Shown: positions 1 through 8,696 of the stretch, piece after piece | Layout of the letters: every line of letters starts with the position of its first letter | Numbering within the stretch: position 1 is the stretch's first letter | From: Sphingomonas oligoaromativorans | GTDB lineage: Bacteria > Pseudomonadota > Alphaproteobacteria > Sphingomonadales > Sphingomonadaceae | Reading direction: 5' to 3' | Assembly: GCF_011762195.1 (NCBI RefSeq) | Contig: NZ_JAASQK010000001.1 | Location: 62,001-126,000, forward strand | Length of the DNA: 64,000 nucleotides | The notes under the pieces: model-generated | Database searches by the model: none | What the model saw: the letters and a program-made list of their open reading frames with translations, nothing else | What the model was told of the DNA's origin: nothing | Made by a program: the position numbers and the translations under genes

Positions 1-498
1 CGGCCCCTTGTAGCTCAGCACCAGCGCGCCGGCGACGACCATATAGTGGAAAAGCGGTCCCTTGGTCGGGAACCAGCCGAGCCCGTAGACGCCCACCAGC
101 GCCGTGCCGCCGATCACGATCGGCAGCACCATGCGCGCGAAAATCACCGCGACGGCGGCATCCTTGGAGCGGATGCCCGCCTGAAGGAGCTTGATCTGCG
201 CCTGCTTGAGCTGGCTGTCCTGAAGCACCTTCAGATTGCCCAGCGTCGAGCGCATCCAGTCGGTCGCCTCGGTGCGCGTGGTGAGCTTGGCGCGCCGCTT
301 CGAGGTGGAGGCGGTGATGCCGAGCTTGAGCTGCTCGCGCCGCTCGTTCAGCGCCTTCACCCGCTTGGCCATCGGGTTGCGCACCGTGGTGGCGGCATAG
401 AGCGCGACCAGCACGGCGAGCGTCGCCATGCCGGCCAGCATCGTGCCGATCAGCTTCAGATCGATGCCCATGATGCTCGGATGCGGCGCTGTGTACAT
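1..498 (-). CDS. tadC: TadC-like Flp pilus assembly membrane protein (type II secretion F family), partial
   Basis: This is the N-terminal 166 residues of a type II secretion F-family membrane protein; the C-terminal half, which should carry most of the T2SSF domain, lies beyond the window edge. An ATG at 498 opens a short N-terminus followed by a hydrophobic segment at about residues 12-36, a basic cytoplasmic stretch (RVKALNERREQLK), and a second hydrophobic segment at about 118-142. In Tad systems TadB and TadC form the inner-membrane platform on which the pilus ATPase acts. It starts 20 bp after the tadB stop and is the last visible gene of the minus-strand tad operon. The TadC name rests on position after tadB more than on sequence. 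Confidence 0.8.
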   Translation of the reverse strand, partial: MYTAPHPSIMGIDLKLIGTMLAGMATLAVLVALYAATTVRNPMAKRVKALNERREQLKLGITASTSKRRAKLTTRTEATDWMRSTLGNLKVLQDSQLKQAQIKLLQAGIRSKDAAVAVIFARMVLPIVIGGTALVGVYGLGWFPTKGPLFHYMVVAGALVLSYKGP

Positions 499-518
499 GC
501 TCGTCTCGTCCTCGCCGA

Positions 519-1484
519 TCAGATCTCGAAATTGACCATCTTGGCCATGATGAAGGCGCCGATCGCCATCCAGACCAGGCCGACGCCGCCCGCGATCATC
601 AGGCGGGTCTGCGTGAAGAAGCCCATCAGATAGCTCGGGTTCATGAAGTAGACGGCGCCGAACACGAAGAAGGGCAGGGAGCCCACGATATAGGCCGACG
701 CCTTCGATTCCGATGACATCGCCTTGATTTTCAGCTTCATCTGCGCGCGCTTGCGCAGCACGTCCGCCAGATTGGCGAGCGTCTCGGCGAGGTTGCCGCC
801 CGTCTCGCGCTGGATCGCCAGCGTGATGGTGAAGAACTGGAATTCGGGCGTGCCGAGCCGGTCCGCGGTTTCCTGCATCGCCGCTTCCATGGTGCGGCCG
901 ATCTTGATGCGGTCGCCGATCAGGCGGAACTCGACGCCGACCGGGCCGGGAATCTCGTTGCCCACCACGCCCAGCGTCTCGGTGATCGGCAGGCCCGATC
1001 GCAGGCCGCGCACGAGAAGCTCGATCGCATCGGGGAAGCGCGCGGTGAACTGGCTCACGCGGCGCGCGATCAGGACGCCGACCGCCTTGTGCGGCACGCC
1101 GAGGCCGATCGCGAGGCCGGCCAGCAGCGCGATCAGGAAGCCCGCACCCTTCACCACCAGCAGGAACATGACGAGCGCGGCGAGGCCTGCGCAGGCCGCG
1201 CCATATTGGCCGAGCGTCCAGCTCTTGCCCGTCATGGCGAGGCGCTGACGCAGCAGCTCGGGATTGGGCAGGAAGCGGCTGGCGTAGGAATCGAGCTTGG
1301 TGTCGCGCTGGGTGAGGGCGCGGCGCATCTGGGCCGTGACGGATGAGTCACCGCCCGAATGGCGGGTCTTGAGTTCGCTCATCCGGCGCGTCTTGGCCTT
1401 GCCCACCGACGGACCGGAAAAGGCCAGCGCCAGCAGACCCAGCGAAACCGCGGCGCTGAATGCGAGAAGAACTGCCGGAAACAT
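519..1484 (-). CDS. tadB: TadB-like Flp pilus assembly platform protein (type II secretion F family)
   Basis: This 321-residue inner-membrane protein is one of two platform components of the Tad (tight adherence) pilus. It has an N-terminal membrane segment (residues 1-23), a hydrophobic pair around 95-135, a T2SSF domain at about 150-265 containing the family's RETGGNLAETL pattern, and two C-terminal membrane segments. It is expected to couple the secretion ATPase to pilin extraction from the membrane. It lies 67 bp downstream of cpaE and 20 bp upstream of tadC. The usual neighbour between cpaE and tadB, the ATPase gene cpaF, is absent here. Confidence 0.88.
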   Translation of the reverse strand: MFPAVLLAFSAAVSLGLLALAFSGPSVGKAKTRRMSELKTRHSGGDSSVTAQMRRALTQRDTKLDSYASRFLPNPELLRQRLAMTGKSWTLGQYGAACAGLAALVMFLLVVKGAGFLIALLAGLAIGLGVPHKAVGVLIARRVSQFTARFPDAIELLVRGLRSGLPITETLGVVGNEIPGPVGVEFRLIGDRIKIGRTMEAAMQETADRLGTPEFQFFTITLAIQRETGGNLAETLANLADVLRKRAQMKLKIKAMSSESKASAYIVGSLPFFVFGAVYFMNPSYLMGFFTQTRLMIAGGVGLVWMAIGAFIMAKMVNFEI

Positions 1485-1551
1485 CAGCCGATCGCCTTCC
1501 TGTCCTCAAGGCCCGGCGCGGCGCGGGAAACGCGGGACGCGCCGGCCGACC

Positions 1552-2826
1552 TCATTTCGCCTTCCGTCCGGGCAGCAGCGACTTCAGATCGCTGAGCTTG
1601 CCGATCAGCGACTTGCTCTCCCCCTCCTCGGCGGGCCTGGCGAGGCCGGTGTCGGCGGCGCGTGAGATGGAGCGGGCCAGCTCGCCGATCGGGGCCGCCG
1701 TCTTGTGCGACTTGGCGACCTCGGCGAGCGGCTTGCCGAGCTTGGCCGCCTGCGCGAACAGCTTGACGTCATAGGGCACGCACAGGCTGATCTTGCGCTC
1801 GATCGATTCCTCGAACTCCTTGCGCGTGATCTCGCCCACGGCGCCGGGCACGACGCGATTGGCGAGCACCATCACCTGCGCGGCGGGCACATTGGCCTTG
1901 AGCCAGGAGAGCATGCGGATCGTGTCGCGCGCGCCGGCCAGCGTCAGCTCCACCACCAGCACGATGGTCTGCACGTCATGCAGCAGATGCGGGTGCTGGA
2001 TCAGCATGTGGCGCGGCAGATCGAGCACGGTCGCCTCGAACGCGGCCTTCAGCTCCTCCTGAAGCTGGTAGAAGGCCGAACCATCGGTGATGAGCGGCTG
2101 GTTGAGCGGCGCCTCGGCCGAGAGGATCGAGAGCTTGTCGGCGGCCTTCACCATCGCGCGCTCGATGAACAGGCCGTCGATGCGGCTGGGATTCTCGATC
2201 GCGTCGGTGAGGCCGCGGCCAGGCTCCACGTCGAAGGCGAGCGCGCCCGTGCCGAAATGCACGTCGAGATCGAGCAGCGCGGTCGAGCGGCCCTCGGTGC
2301 TGCCGAGCAGCCAGCCGAGCGAGGTCGCGATGGTCGACGCGCCGACGCCGCCCCGCACGCCGACCACCGCCGTCATCAGATGCGGGCGATCGACCACATG
2401 CTCCGTCGAGCGCGGGCCGGAGAGGGTGAACTGCGCATGGGCCAATGCCTCGCGCATCTGGTCGGGGTTGAACGGCTTCAGCAGATAATCCTGGATGCCG
2501 CTGGCGACGAGATCGCGATAGAGGCGGACATCGTTCACCTGGCCGGCGGCGATCACCACCGTGCCCGGCTCGCAGACTTCGGCGAGCGCGTTGATGTCGC
2601 TCAGCGGATCGCCGCATTCCGACATGTCGACGAACAGGATCATCGGGCTGGCCGCCACGGCCAGCGCCTGCACGGCCGCGCGCAGGCCGCCACGGACCAC
2701 CTTCTCGGGCGCCCAGCCATTCTCGATGACGATGGGATGAAGCAGATCCACCGTCGCTTCGTCGCAGACGAAGGCGGCGAAGGGATCGCGCGTGCCGGCG
2801 GTCCGGTGCTGGAAGGGTGCGTTCAT
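1552..2826 (-). CDS. cpaE: CpaE/TadZ-type pilus localization ATPase
   Basis: A 424-residue member of the ParA/MinD-like CpaE (TadZ) family, which positions Tad pilus machinery at the cell pole. Residues 1-135 look like a degenerate response-regulator receiver domain ending in a DYLLKPF motif, and about 150-390 form the P-loop domain. The deviant Walker A box (RGGVGAST, residues 158-165) has Ala where the usual catalytic Lys would sit, as is common in this family, so ATP turnover may be weak. LLDLDVHFG at 184-192 supplies the Walker B-like aspartates. Its ATG touches the stop of cpaD, which suggests translational coupling. Confidence 0.9.
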   Translation of the reverse strand: MNAPFQHRTAGTRDPFAAFVCDEATVDLLHPIVIENGWAPEKVVRGGLRAAVQALAVAASPMILFVDMSECGDPLSDINALAEVCEPGTVVIAAGQVNDVRLYRDLVASGIQDYLLKPFNPDQMREALAHAQFTLSGPRSTEHVVDRPHLMTAVVGVRGGVGASTIATSLGWLLGSTEGRSTALLDLDVHFGTGALAFDVEPGRGLTDAIENPSRIDGLFIERAMVKAADKLSILSAEAPLNQPLITDGSAFYQLQEELKAAFEATVLDLPRHMLIQHPHLLHDVQTIVLVVELTLAGARDTIRMLSWLKANVPAAQVMVLANRVVPGAVGEITRKEFEESIERKISLCVPYDVKLFAQAAKLGKPLAEVAKSHKTAAPIGELARSISRAADTGLARPAEEGESKSLIGKLSDLKSLLPGRKAK

Positions 2827-3494
2827 CAGTTGCTCCCCGTCTTCGTGCTTTCCTGCTTGAGCGGGCCGGCCCCGGTCGCAGCAGCATCGCGGAAGGTCTT
2901 GATCGCCTTGACGCTGAGCATCGCGTCGCCCGAGCGGTCGCCGGTGCGGCCCTCGATCAGATCCTGCGGATTGGCGATCATCTGGGCGAGGTTGTTGGCG
3001 CTCGCGCAGCCGAAGTTCGACATGGACGCACCGCTATATTCGGAGAAATTGCCGTGCGACCAATCCGGGCAGCCCTCGACATGGGCGACCGCGCGGCTCA
3101 CCACGATGCGCACCGTGCCGGCATCGGGATGCCCGGCGGTGACGGGCGCGGGCTCGTGCGACACGAGCATCCCGTACCGCGCGACCACCGCCGCCACCGC
3201 ATCGCGCGCGCCGCCGCCGCGCCAGCCCGACGGATCGTCGATCGCGACGGTGTCGCCATAGCCGAGGTTCAGGCCGTCGAACCAGCCGGTCAGCCGGTCG
3301 GCCTCACCGGGGGCGAGGCCGTTGGGCGAGGCCTGGACGTCGATCACATAATCCGTGCGGCTGACGACCGGCTGATGGACCGATTCCATCGAGCGGTTGA
3401 CGGTCGCCGCGTGCGCCCCGGCAAGCGCCCCGGTGGCGAGGGCGAGGGCGAGAGCCGCGCGCCCGATGGCGAAATGGCGAAGCTGCTGGGCCAT
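2826..3494 (-). CDS. cpaD: CpaD-family Tad pilus lipoprotein-like/periplasmic protein
   Basis: A 222-residue CpaD-type protein of the Tad pilus, thought to help the CpaC secretin assemble in the outer membrane. I chose the ATG at 3494 because a GAGG Shine-Dalgarno sits 9 bases upstream and it begins a clean signal peptide (hydrophobic core about residues 8-28, AHA-A cleavage near 30). Upstream alternatives are an ATG at 3503 and a TTG at 3509, both too close to the GAGG. There is no lipobox cysteine at the cleavage site, so it is probably a soluble periplasmic form. It follows cpaC almost without a gap. Confidence 0.85.
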   Translation of the reverse strand: MAQQLRHFAIGRAALALALATGALAGAHAATVNRSMESVHQPVVSRTDYVIDVQASPNGLAPGEADRLTGWFDGLNLGYGDTVAIDDPSGWRGGGARDAVAAVVARYGMLVSHEPAPVTAGHPDAGTVRIVVSRAVAHVEGCPDWSHGNFSEYSGASMSNFGCASANNLAQMIANPQDLIEGRTGDRSGDAMLSVKAIKTFRDAAATGAGPLKQESTKTGSN

Positions 3495-3505
3495 GACGAG
3501 CATCC

Positions 3506-5038
3506 TCAATTGATCGAGAAGCCGGGAGCGGGCGCGTCCGGCGTGGTCTTGCGCGACGGATCGGGGGCCGGCGCGGTGACGGGCGGCAGGGCCTTGGGAT
3601 ATTTGCCCTTCTTGCCCGACTTGCCGTCAGCCTGCTGGTCGAGCGCGATGATCTGCGCGTCGTTCGCCATGCGATAGCCGTCCGTCGGCAGCGCGATCCT
3701 GTTGTCCGACACCGGCCGCACCAGATAAGGCGTGACGACGATCACCAGCTCATCCTCGTCGCGCTTCCACCCGTTCGAGCGGAAGAGCTGCCCGATGATC
3801 GGCAGGTCGCCCAGGAAGGGCGCCTTGTTGACGGAATTGTTGGCATTGTTGTTGAGCAGGCCGCCGATCACGAAGGACTGCCCGGAGCCCAGCTCCACGG
3901 TGGTTTCGGTGCGCCGCGTGAGGATGCCGGGCACCGAGATGCTGCCGATCGTCACGCCGTTGGTCTTGTCGAGCTGCGAAACCTCGGGCCGCACGCGCAT
4001 CGAGATGCGCCCGTCGCCGAGCACCGTCGGCGTGAAGGCGAGGCTGACGCCGTACTGCTTGTACTCGATCGTGGTGACGCCCTGATATTGCGGCACCGGG
4101 ATCGGGATCTCGCCGCCGGCCAGGAAGCTCGCGGTCTCGCCCGAAAGCGCGGTCAGCGTCGGCTGGGCGAGCGTGGTGGCGAGGCCGTCGGTCTCCGCGA
4201 GATCGAGCGCGCTCATGATGTTGAGGCCGGCGAGCGGGCCGGCGAAGTTCAGCACCGAGCCGGTGGTCGGAATGGCGGTTTTCAGCGTATCGGGATCGAT
4301 CGCCTGCCCCTGTCCGAGGCCGAACTTGAAGCCGCCGGTGGAATCGCTGGTCAGGATGTTGAAGCCGATGCTCTTGTCGAACGAACGGCTCACCTCCGCG
4401 AACCGCACCTTCAGCATCACCTGAAGCGGCGTCGCCGTCTTGATGCGGCTGACCACCTGCACGTCCTTGCCGACGAAGGCGGTGACGAGGCGGCTCGCTT
4501 CCTCGATGTCATCGGGCGCGGCGACGGTGCCGGTCAGCACGACGAGGCCGTTCATCGGCGTCGCCGTGATCTGCGCCTCGGGCATCGCGATCTTCAGCAT
4601 CTGGCCGATATTGCCGATGTTCGGGCCGACGCGGACCGAGGTGGAGAAGACCACCGAACCATCCTTCGCCGTGGCGGAAAGCGTCGTCTCGCCGCTGGCC
4701 TTGCCGAACACATAGAGGCGGGTGGGCGAGCGGACCTGCACGTCGGCGATCGCGGGATCGGCGATGAACAGGTCGGACATCGGGCGGGGCAGCGTGATGA
4801 GCTGGCCGCGCCCGGTGGAGAGCGTGATCGCCTGCCCCGGCGCCACCGCGACGGCCGCGCCGCCGGTGGTGACGTTCGGCATCGGCGCCGTGCGGGCGGT
4901 CGCGTGGTGCGGCCGGGCGGCGGCCGGCCAGGCCGCGGCGGGCGCCGACGGCGCGGCGATCAGGCCCAGCGCGAGGGCCGCGGCGAGGGCTGTGCCCGTA
5001 GCGCCGTGGCGATAGATCGGCTTCATCGACATTATCAC
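3506..5038 (-). CDS. cpaC: CpaC/RcpA outer-membrane secretin of the Tad pilus
   Basis: A 510-residue type II/III-family secretin that forms the outer-membrane pore for the Flp pilus. It has a signal peptide (about residues 1-36), an N-terminal pilus-assembly domain (about 63-140), a BON-like domain (about 145-195) and a C-terminal secretin domain (about 260-450) with the conserved VPQYQG and VGVSL-type region (YGVSLAFTPTVLGDG). The C-terminal tail is rich in Lys, Pro and Ala. It overlaps cpaB by four bases (ATGA-type junction) and runs directly into cpaD, so cpaB-cpaC-cpaD-cpaE are probably one transcript. Confidence 0.93.
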   Translation of the reverse strand: MIMSMKPIYRHGATGTALAAALALGLIAAPSAPAAAWPAAARPHHATARTAPMPNVTTGGAAVAVAPGQAITLSTGRGQLITLPRPMSDLFIADPAIADVQVRSPTRLYVFGKASGETTLSATAKDGSVVFSTSVRVGPNIGNIGQMLKIAMPEAQITATPMNGLVVLTGTVAAPDDIEEASRLVTAFVGKDVQVVSRIKTATPLQVMLKVRFAEVSRSFDKSIGFNILTSDSTGGFKFGLGQGQAIDPDTLKTAIPTTGSVLNFAGPLAGLNIMSALDLAETDGLATTLAQPTLTALSGETASFLAGGEIPIPVPQYQGVTTIEYKQYGVSLAFTPTVLGDGRISMRVRPEVSQLDKTNGVTIGSISVPGILTRRTETTVELGSGQSFVIGGLLNNNANNSVNKAPFLGDLPIIGQLFRSNGWKRDEDELVIVVTPYLVRPVSDNRIALPTDGYRMANDAQIIALDQQADGKSGKKGKYPKALPPVTAPAPDPSRKTTPDAPAPGFSIN

Positions 5039-6054
5039 TTCCCCCCCACGGGCGTGTCGGTGACGGTGTTGCCGCGGGCGACGCGAACGACCGGGCCAGC
5101 GAAGGCGGGCGCGGCCGGGGCGGCGCTGCCGCCCGCCGCCGGAGCGGCCGTCGCGACCTGCGTGCGCGGCATCGAGGACCGGGCGAAGCGAGACACCTCG
5201 CCGCCGGTCGTGAAGGTGGTCTGCGTGTCCTGCGGGCGGCTCGCCATGTCGAGCAGCATCTTGCGCTCGGCCTTCGGGTCCGTGCCGGTGGGGACGTTGA
5301 TGTCGCCGGCGGCGATCTCCTGCTCCAGCTCCTGCGTGTTGTCCGCGAGCGGGCGCAGCGACAGCGAGAGCGAGCCGAGCTTCTGCGCGACGCCGATCTT
5401 CTCCGCCATCTTGGGCGTCACTTCGAGCGTCACCATCGAGAAGTTGCGCACGTCGGTCTTGCCGTCCGACGTCGGCTGATTGTCGGTGCGTTGGTCGGTG
5501 GCGAGAACGCGGATGTTGCGGATCATCGTCTCCGATGCGCGGAGCGGCTGGCCGCTGTCGCCATTGGCCTGAACGTCTTGCGTCAGCACGAGGTCGACGC
5601 GGTCGCCGGGGAAGACGAAGCCGGCCACGCCGGTCGCGCCGCCCACCGGAACGGTCACGGCGCGCATCCCCGGCGTCAGCGCGGCGGCGAGGAAGCCACG
5701 GTCCTGCGGCGAGACGAGCGCGCCCTGGGTCAGCGGCTGGCCGGCGGTGATCTCCGAGCGGACGACCATGCCCGCCATCTTCGCCGGATCGGCATTGGCC
5801 TGGCCCTGGACATAATAAGCGCCATCGACCAGATCCTTCGGCCAGGGCTGGAAGCGGAAGGCATCCGGCCCGAGGATCGTGCCGACCGGCAGCGGCTTGG
5901 TCGCCACCAGCACCTTCGGCCCGGTCGGGACGGGGGCGGGGGCGGCCAAGACCTGCGGGGCACCGGACGCGCCGAACATGCTCTTCGCCATGATCGCGGT
6001 CACTGCGGCGACGAATAACGCGCCGATCAGCAGTGCTAGCTTCTTTCCATCCAT
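5035..6054 (-). CDS. cpaB: CpaB/RcpC Flp pilus assembly protein
   Basis: A 339-residue CpaB (RcpC) protein with one N-terminal membrane anchor (about residues 6-26) and a periplasmic SAF domain starting near GPKVLVATKPLPVGT, followed by the RcpC/CpaB domain with the conserved RAVTVPVGGATGVAGFVFPGD-like segment. The family is proposed to bind cell-wall material and gate or stabilise the CpaC secretin. The C-terminus is a low-complexity Ala/Pro region (about 300-325) probably acting as a linker. It sits 45 bp downstream of cpaA and overlaps cpaC at its 3' end. Confidence 0.9.
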   Translation of the reverse strand: MDGKKLALLIGALFVAAVTAIMAKSMFGASGAPQVLAAPAPVPTGPKVLVATKPLPVGTILGPDAFRFQPWPKDLVDGAYYVQGQANADPAKMAGMVVRSEITAGQPLTQGALVSPQDRGFLAAALTPGMRAVTVPVGGATGVAGFVFPGDRVDLVLTQDVQANGDSGQPLRASETMIRNIRVLATDQRTDNQPTSDGKTDVRNFSMVTLEVTPKMAEKIGVAQKLGSLSLSLRPLADNTQELEQEIAAGDINVPTGTDPKAERKMLLDMASRPQDTQTTFTTGGEVSRFARSSMPRTQVATAAPAAGGSAAPAAPAFAGPVVRVARGNTVTDTPVGGK

Positions 6055-6099
6055 GACGTCGTTTGCCCCCTACAGGCCAAGGTCCATCTTGAGCCCGGA

Positions 6100-6585
6100 T
6101 TATCCCGTGAAATGGTAAATATATCGTTCGGCTAAAACGGGTGCTGTCGCGGCGGCGATTGCCACGCCATAAGGGATTTCAAGCTGACCCTCGTTTTTCC
6201 TTGCCCACTTCCAGATCAGCATTCCGAAGGTGAGCAATCCGCCGCCCAGCGACATCCAGACGATCATTTGGAAGAAGTCCAGGGGCAGCAGCCAGAGCCC
6301 CAGCGCGGCGATCAGCTTGACGTCGCCGCCGCCCATCGCGCCCATCGCGAAGGCGCCCATGAACACCAGCAGCGCCGCGCCGCCGAGGGCGAGCTGGATC
6401 GCCATCCCCGGCCACGGGCTGAGCCCCGAGGCCCACCACCACAAGGGCGCGGAGAGCGCGATGCCGGCGTTGAGCGGATTCGGAATGATGCGCGAACGGA
6501 TATCCGTCCACGTCGCGTAGGCGAGTGCGGCGATGAGGCCGCCTGCCATGATTCCGATCAGAACCGTCTGCATGGCTGCGGACAC
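6100..6585 (-). CDS. cpaA: A24-family prepilin peptidase (CpaA/TadV)
   Basis: A short 161-residue prepilin peptidase of the TadV/CpaA type that cleaves the leader of Flp pilins. It is an integral membrane protein with four to five hydrophobic segments. The two catalytic aspartates are visible: D28 in the WTDIRSRIIPN motif and D88 in the GGGDVK motif. As is usual for TadV it lacks the N-terminal methyltransferase domain of longer type IV prepilin peptidases. It is the first gene of the visible tad operon, divergent from the hydrolase gene 39 bp away; no Flp pilin gene lies beside it. Confidence 0.92.
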   Translation of the reverse strand: MSAAMQTVLIGIMAGGLIAALAYATWTDIRSRIIPNPLNAGIALSAPLWWWASGLSPWPGMAIQLALGGAALLVFMGAFAMGAMGGGDVKLIAALGLWLLPLDFFQMIVWMSLGGGLLTFGMLIWKWARKNEGQLEIPYGVAIAAATAPVLAERYIYHFTG

Positions 6586-6624
6586 TAGACGGCGGGGCTT
6601 GCCAAACCGTAACCAGCCCGGACG

Positions 6625-7578
6625 ATGCCTTTAGACGTTCTCCCCGCCGACTCGATCTTCGACCGCCGCAGGCACCCGGAGGGGATGCGATTCTGGACGT
6701 GGAAGGCCGCCGACGGCTGGGCGCATCGCGCCTGGCGCTGGGATGCGGAGGGCCGCCCGCGCGGCAGCCTGCTGTTCCAGTCCGGCCGGGCGGACTTCAT
6801 CGAGAAATATCTGGAGGCCTGCGATCACTGGCACGGGCGCGGATGGTCCATGGAGGGATTCGACTGGCGCGGGCAGGGTGGTTCGAGGCGTTCCGCGCCC
6901 GGCGCATGGGCCGACGACCGGCTGAGCTTCGATCCGCTGATCGACGATCTGATGGCGTTCGCGGCGGACTGGAAGGCCCGGACGCCGGGGCCGCATGTGC
7001 TGGTGGCGCACTCGATGGGCGGGCATGTCGCGCTCCGTGCCTGCGCCGAGCGGGGGCTCAGGCTCGATGCGCTGGTGCTGGTGGCGCCGATGCTGGCGCT
7101 CGACACGCGGCGAATCCCCGCGCCGCTGGCGCGCGCGATGGTGCGCGGCGCGAAGCTGCTCGGCCTCGGCCATCGCGCGGCGTGGCGGGACGATCCGGCC
7201 GATCCGCGCCGCCAGCTCCGGCTCACCGCCAGCCGCGAGCGCTATGAGGATTCGCAATGGTGGAAGCGGCAGGAGCCGGGGCTCGCGCTCGGCCCGCCGA
7301 GCTGGAACTGGCTGGGCGCGGCGCTGGCCGGGGCCGCGCGAATCGCCCGGCCGCGCGCGCTGGAAGCGGTGGCGACGCCGGTGCTGCTCGAAGCGGCGGG
7401 GCTCGACGTGCTGGTGGACGATGGCGCGATCGCGGAGGCCGCGCGCCGGCTTCCCGAGGCGGAACTGCTGACGCTTCCCACCGCGCGGCACGAGGTGCTG
7501 CGCGAGGCCGACGAGAATCGCCTGCCCGCGCTCGCCGCCATCGATGGTTTTCTGGATCGGAAGGCGCCCGCCCGGTGA
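6625..7578 (+). CDS. alpha/beta hydrolase, lysophospholipase L2-like
   Basis: A 317-residue serine hydrolase of the alpha/beta fold resembling PldB-type lysophospholipases and monoacylglycerol lipases. The nucleophile elbow is AHSMGG with S130; a late His (H289, in TARHEVL) and an Asp in the LDVLVDD segment complete a plausible triad. The N-terminal part (DFIEKYLE, then FDWRGQGGS) matches the usual oxyanion and cap layout. No signal peptide is evident, so it is likely cytoplasmic. Its stop overlaps the GTG start of the following flavoenzyme gene, implying co-translation. The substrate cannot be read from the sequence. Confidence 0.8.
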   Translation: MPLDVLPADSIFDRRRHPEGMRFWTWKAADGWAHRAWRWDAEGRPRGSLLFQSGRADFIEKYLEACDHWHGRGWSMEGFDWRGQGGSRRSAPGAWADDRLSFDPLIDDLMAFAADWKARTPGPHVLVAHSMGGHVALRACAERGLRLDALVLVAPMLALDTRRIPAPLARAMVRGAKLLGLGHRAAWRDDPADPRRQLRLTASRERYEDSQWWKRQEPGLALGPPSWNWLGAALAGAARIARPRALEAVATPVLLEAAGLDVLVDDGAIAEAARRLPEAELLTLPTARHEVLREADENRLPALAAIDGFLDRKAPAR

Positions 7579-8696
7579 AGCGCTTCGATATCGTGATCGT
7601 CGGCGCCGGGATGGCGGGCGCGAGCCTCGCCGCCGAAGTCGCGCCGTTCGCCTCGGTGGCGATGATCGAGGCCGAGGCGCTGCCCGGCTACCATGCCACC
7701 GGCCGCTCCGCTGCCTTCTGGACCGAGAGCTATGGCGGGCCGGGCGTGCAGCCGCTCACCAGCGCGTCGGGGAAATTCCTCGCCGCGCCGCCCGAGGGCT
7801 TCTCCGAGCGCGGATTCCTGACGCCGCGCCGCGCCCTGCATCTGGCGGCGGAGGCGGACTTCGCCGCGCTCGATGCCTTCGAGGCGCGTTTCGCCGGGAG
7901 CGGCGTGGCGCTGGAGCCGCTCGACGGGGCGGCCATCGCGGCGCTCGTGCCGGGGCTCCGGCCGGGGCCGTGGCGCGGTTTGCTGGAGGCGAGTACGGCG
8001 GACATCGACGTGGCTGCGCTCCACGCCGCCTATCTGCGCGCGGCGAAGGCGGCGGGGGCGGAGTTGATCTGCGCCGCGCCGCTGCGTTCCGCGGACCGCG
8101 AGGGCGGGCGCTGGCGGATCGACGCGGGCAATGCGCTGACGATCGAGGCGGACGTGCTGGTCAACGCCGCCGGCGCCTGGGCGGACGAGGTGGCGGCCAT
8201 CGCCGACGCCGCGCCGCTCGGTATCCGGCCTTATCGGCGGACGATCGCGCAGCTTCGGGTGACGCCGCCCGCGCCATCCGCGCTGCCGCTGGTGATCGAC
8301 GCGGCCGAGCGTTTCTACTTCAAGCCCGAATCGGGCGGCCGGCTCTGGCTCAGCCCGCACGACGAGACCCCGGCACCCGCCGCCGACGCGGCCCCGCACG
8401 AGATCGACGTCGCCACCGCCATCGATCGCATGGGCGGCGTGGTGGACTGGCGGGTCGATCGGGTGGAGCGCTCCTGGGCCGGCCTCAGGAGCTTCGCGCC
8501 GGATCGCCTGCCGATCTATGGCTTCGCGGAAGACCGGCCGGGCTTCTTCTGGTTCGCGGGGCAGGGCGGGTTCGGCATCCAGACCGCACCGGCCGCGGCC
8601 AAGCTCGGCGCGGCGTTGCTGGGGAAGGTGGCGCCCGATCCGATGCTCGCGCATGTCGACGCCGTGCGCTATGCGCCGGGGCGCTTCAGCCGCTAG
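7575..8696 (+). CDS. FAD-dependent oxidoreductase, D-arginine dehydrogenase (DauA)-like
   Basis: A 373-residue flavoprotein of the D-amino-acid oxidase/dehydrogenase family. The N-terminal dinucleotide motif (VGAGMAGAS, residues 9-17) is followed by GYHATGRSAA at 38-47, a segment characteristic of Pseudomonas DauA-type D-arginine dehydrogenases, and the C-terminal GQGGFGIQ segment matches the FAD-binding end. It would oxidise a D-amino acid to an imino acid and pass electrons to the respiratory chain. I chose GTG at 7575, which overlaps the upstream stop; the open frame extends further 5' but only inside the hydrolase gene. The substrate is inferred, not proven. Confidence 0.8.
   Translation: MKRFDIVIVGAGMAGASLAAEVAPFASVAMIEAEALPGYHATGRSAAFWTESYGGPGVQPLTSASGKFLAAPPEGFSERGFLTPRRALHLAAEADFAALDAFEARFAGSGVALEPLDGAAIAALVPGLRPGPWRGLLEASTADIDVAALHAAYLRAAKAAGAELICAAPLRSADREGGRWRIDAGNALTIEADVLVNAAGAWADEVAAIADAAPLGIRPYRRTIAQLRVTPPAPSALPLVIDAAERFYFKPESGGRLWLSPHDETPAPAADAAPHEIDVATAIDRMGGVVDWRVDRVERSWAGLRSFAPDRLPIYGFAEDRPGFFWFAGQGGFGIQTAPAAAKLGAALLGKVAPDPMLAHVDAVRYAPGRFSR

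Noticed and set aside
7257-7574. Longer N-terminus for the flavoenzyme starting inside the hydrolase gene
   Set aside because: The extra 106 residues are an Ala/Arg/Gly shadow of the hydrolase frame; the FAD motif begins right after the GTG at 7575.
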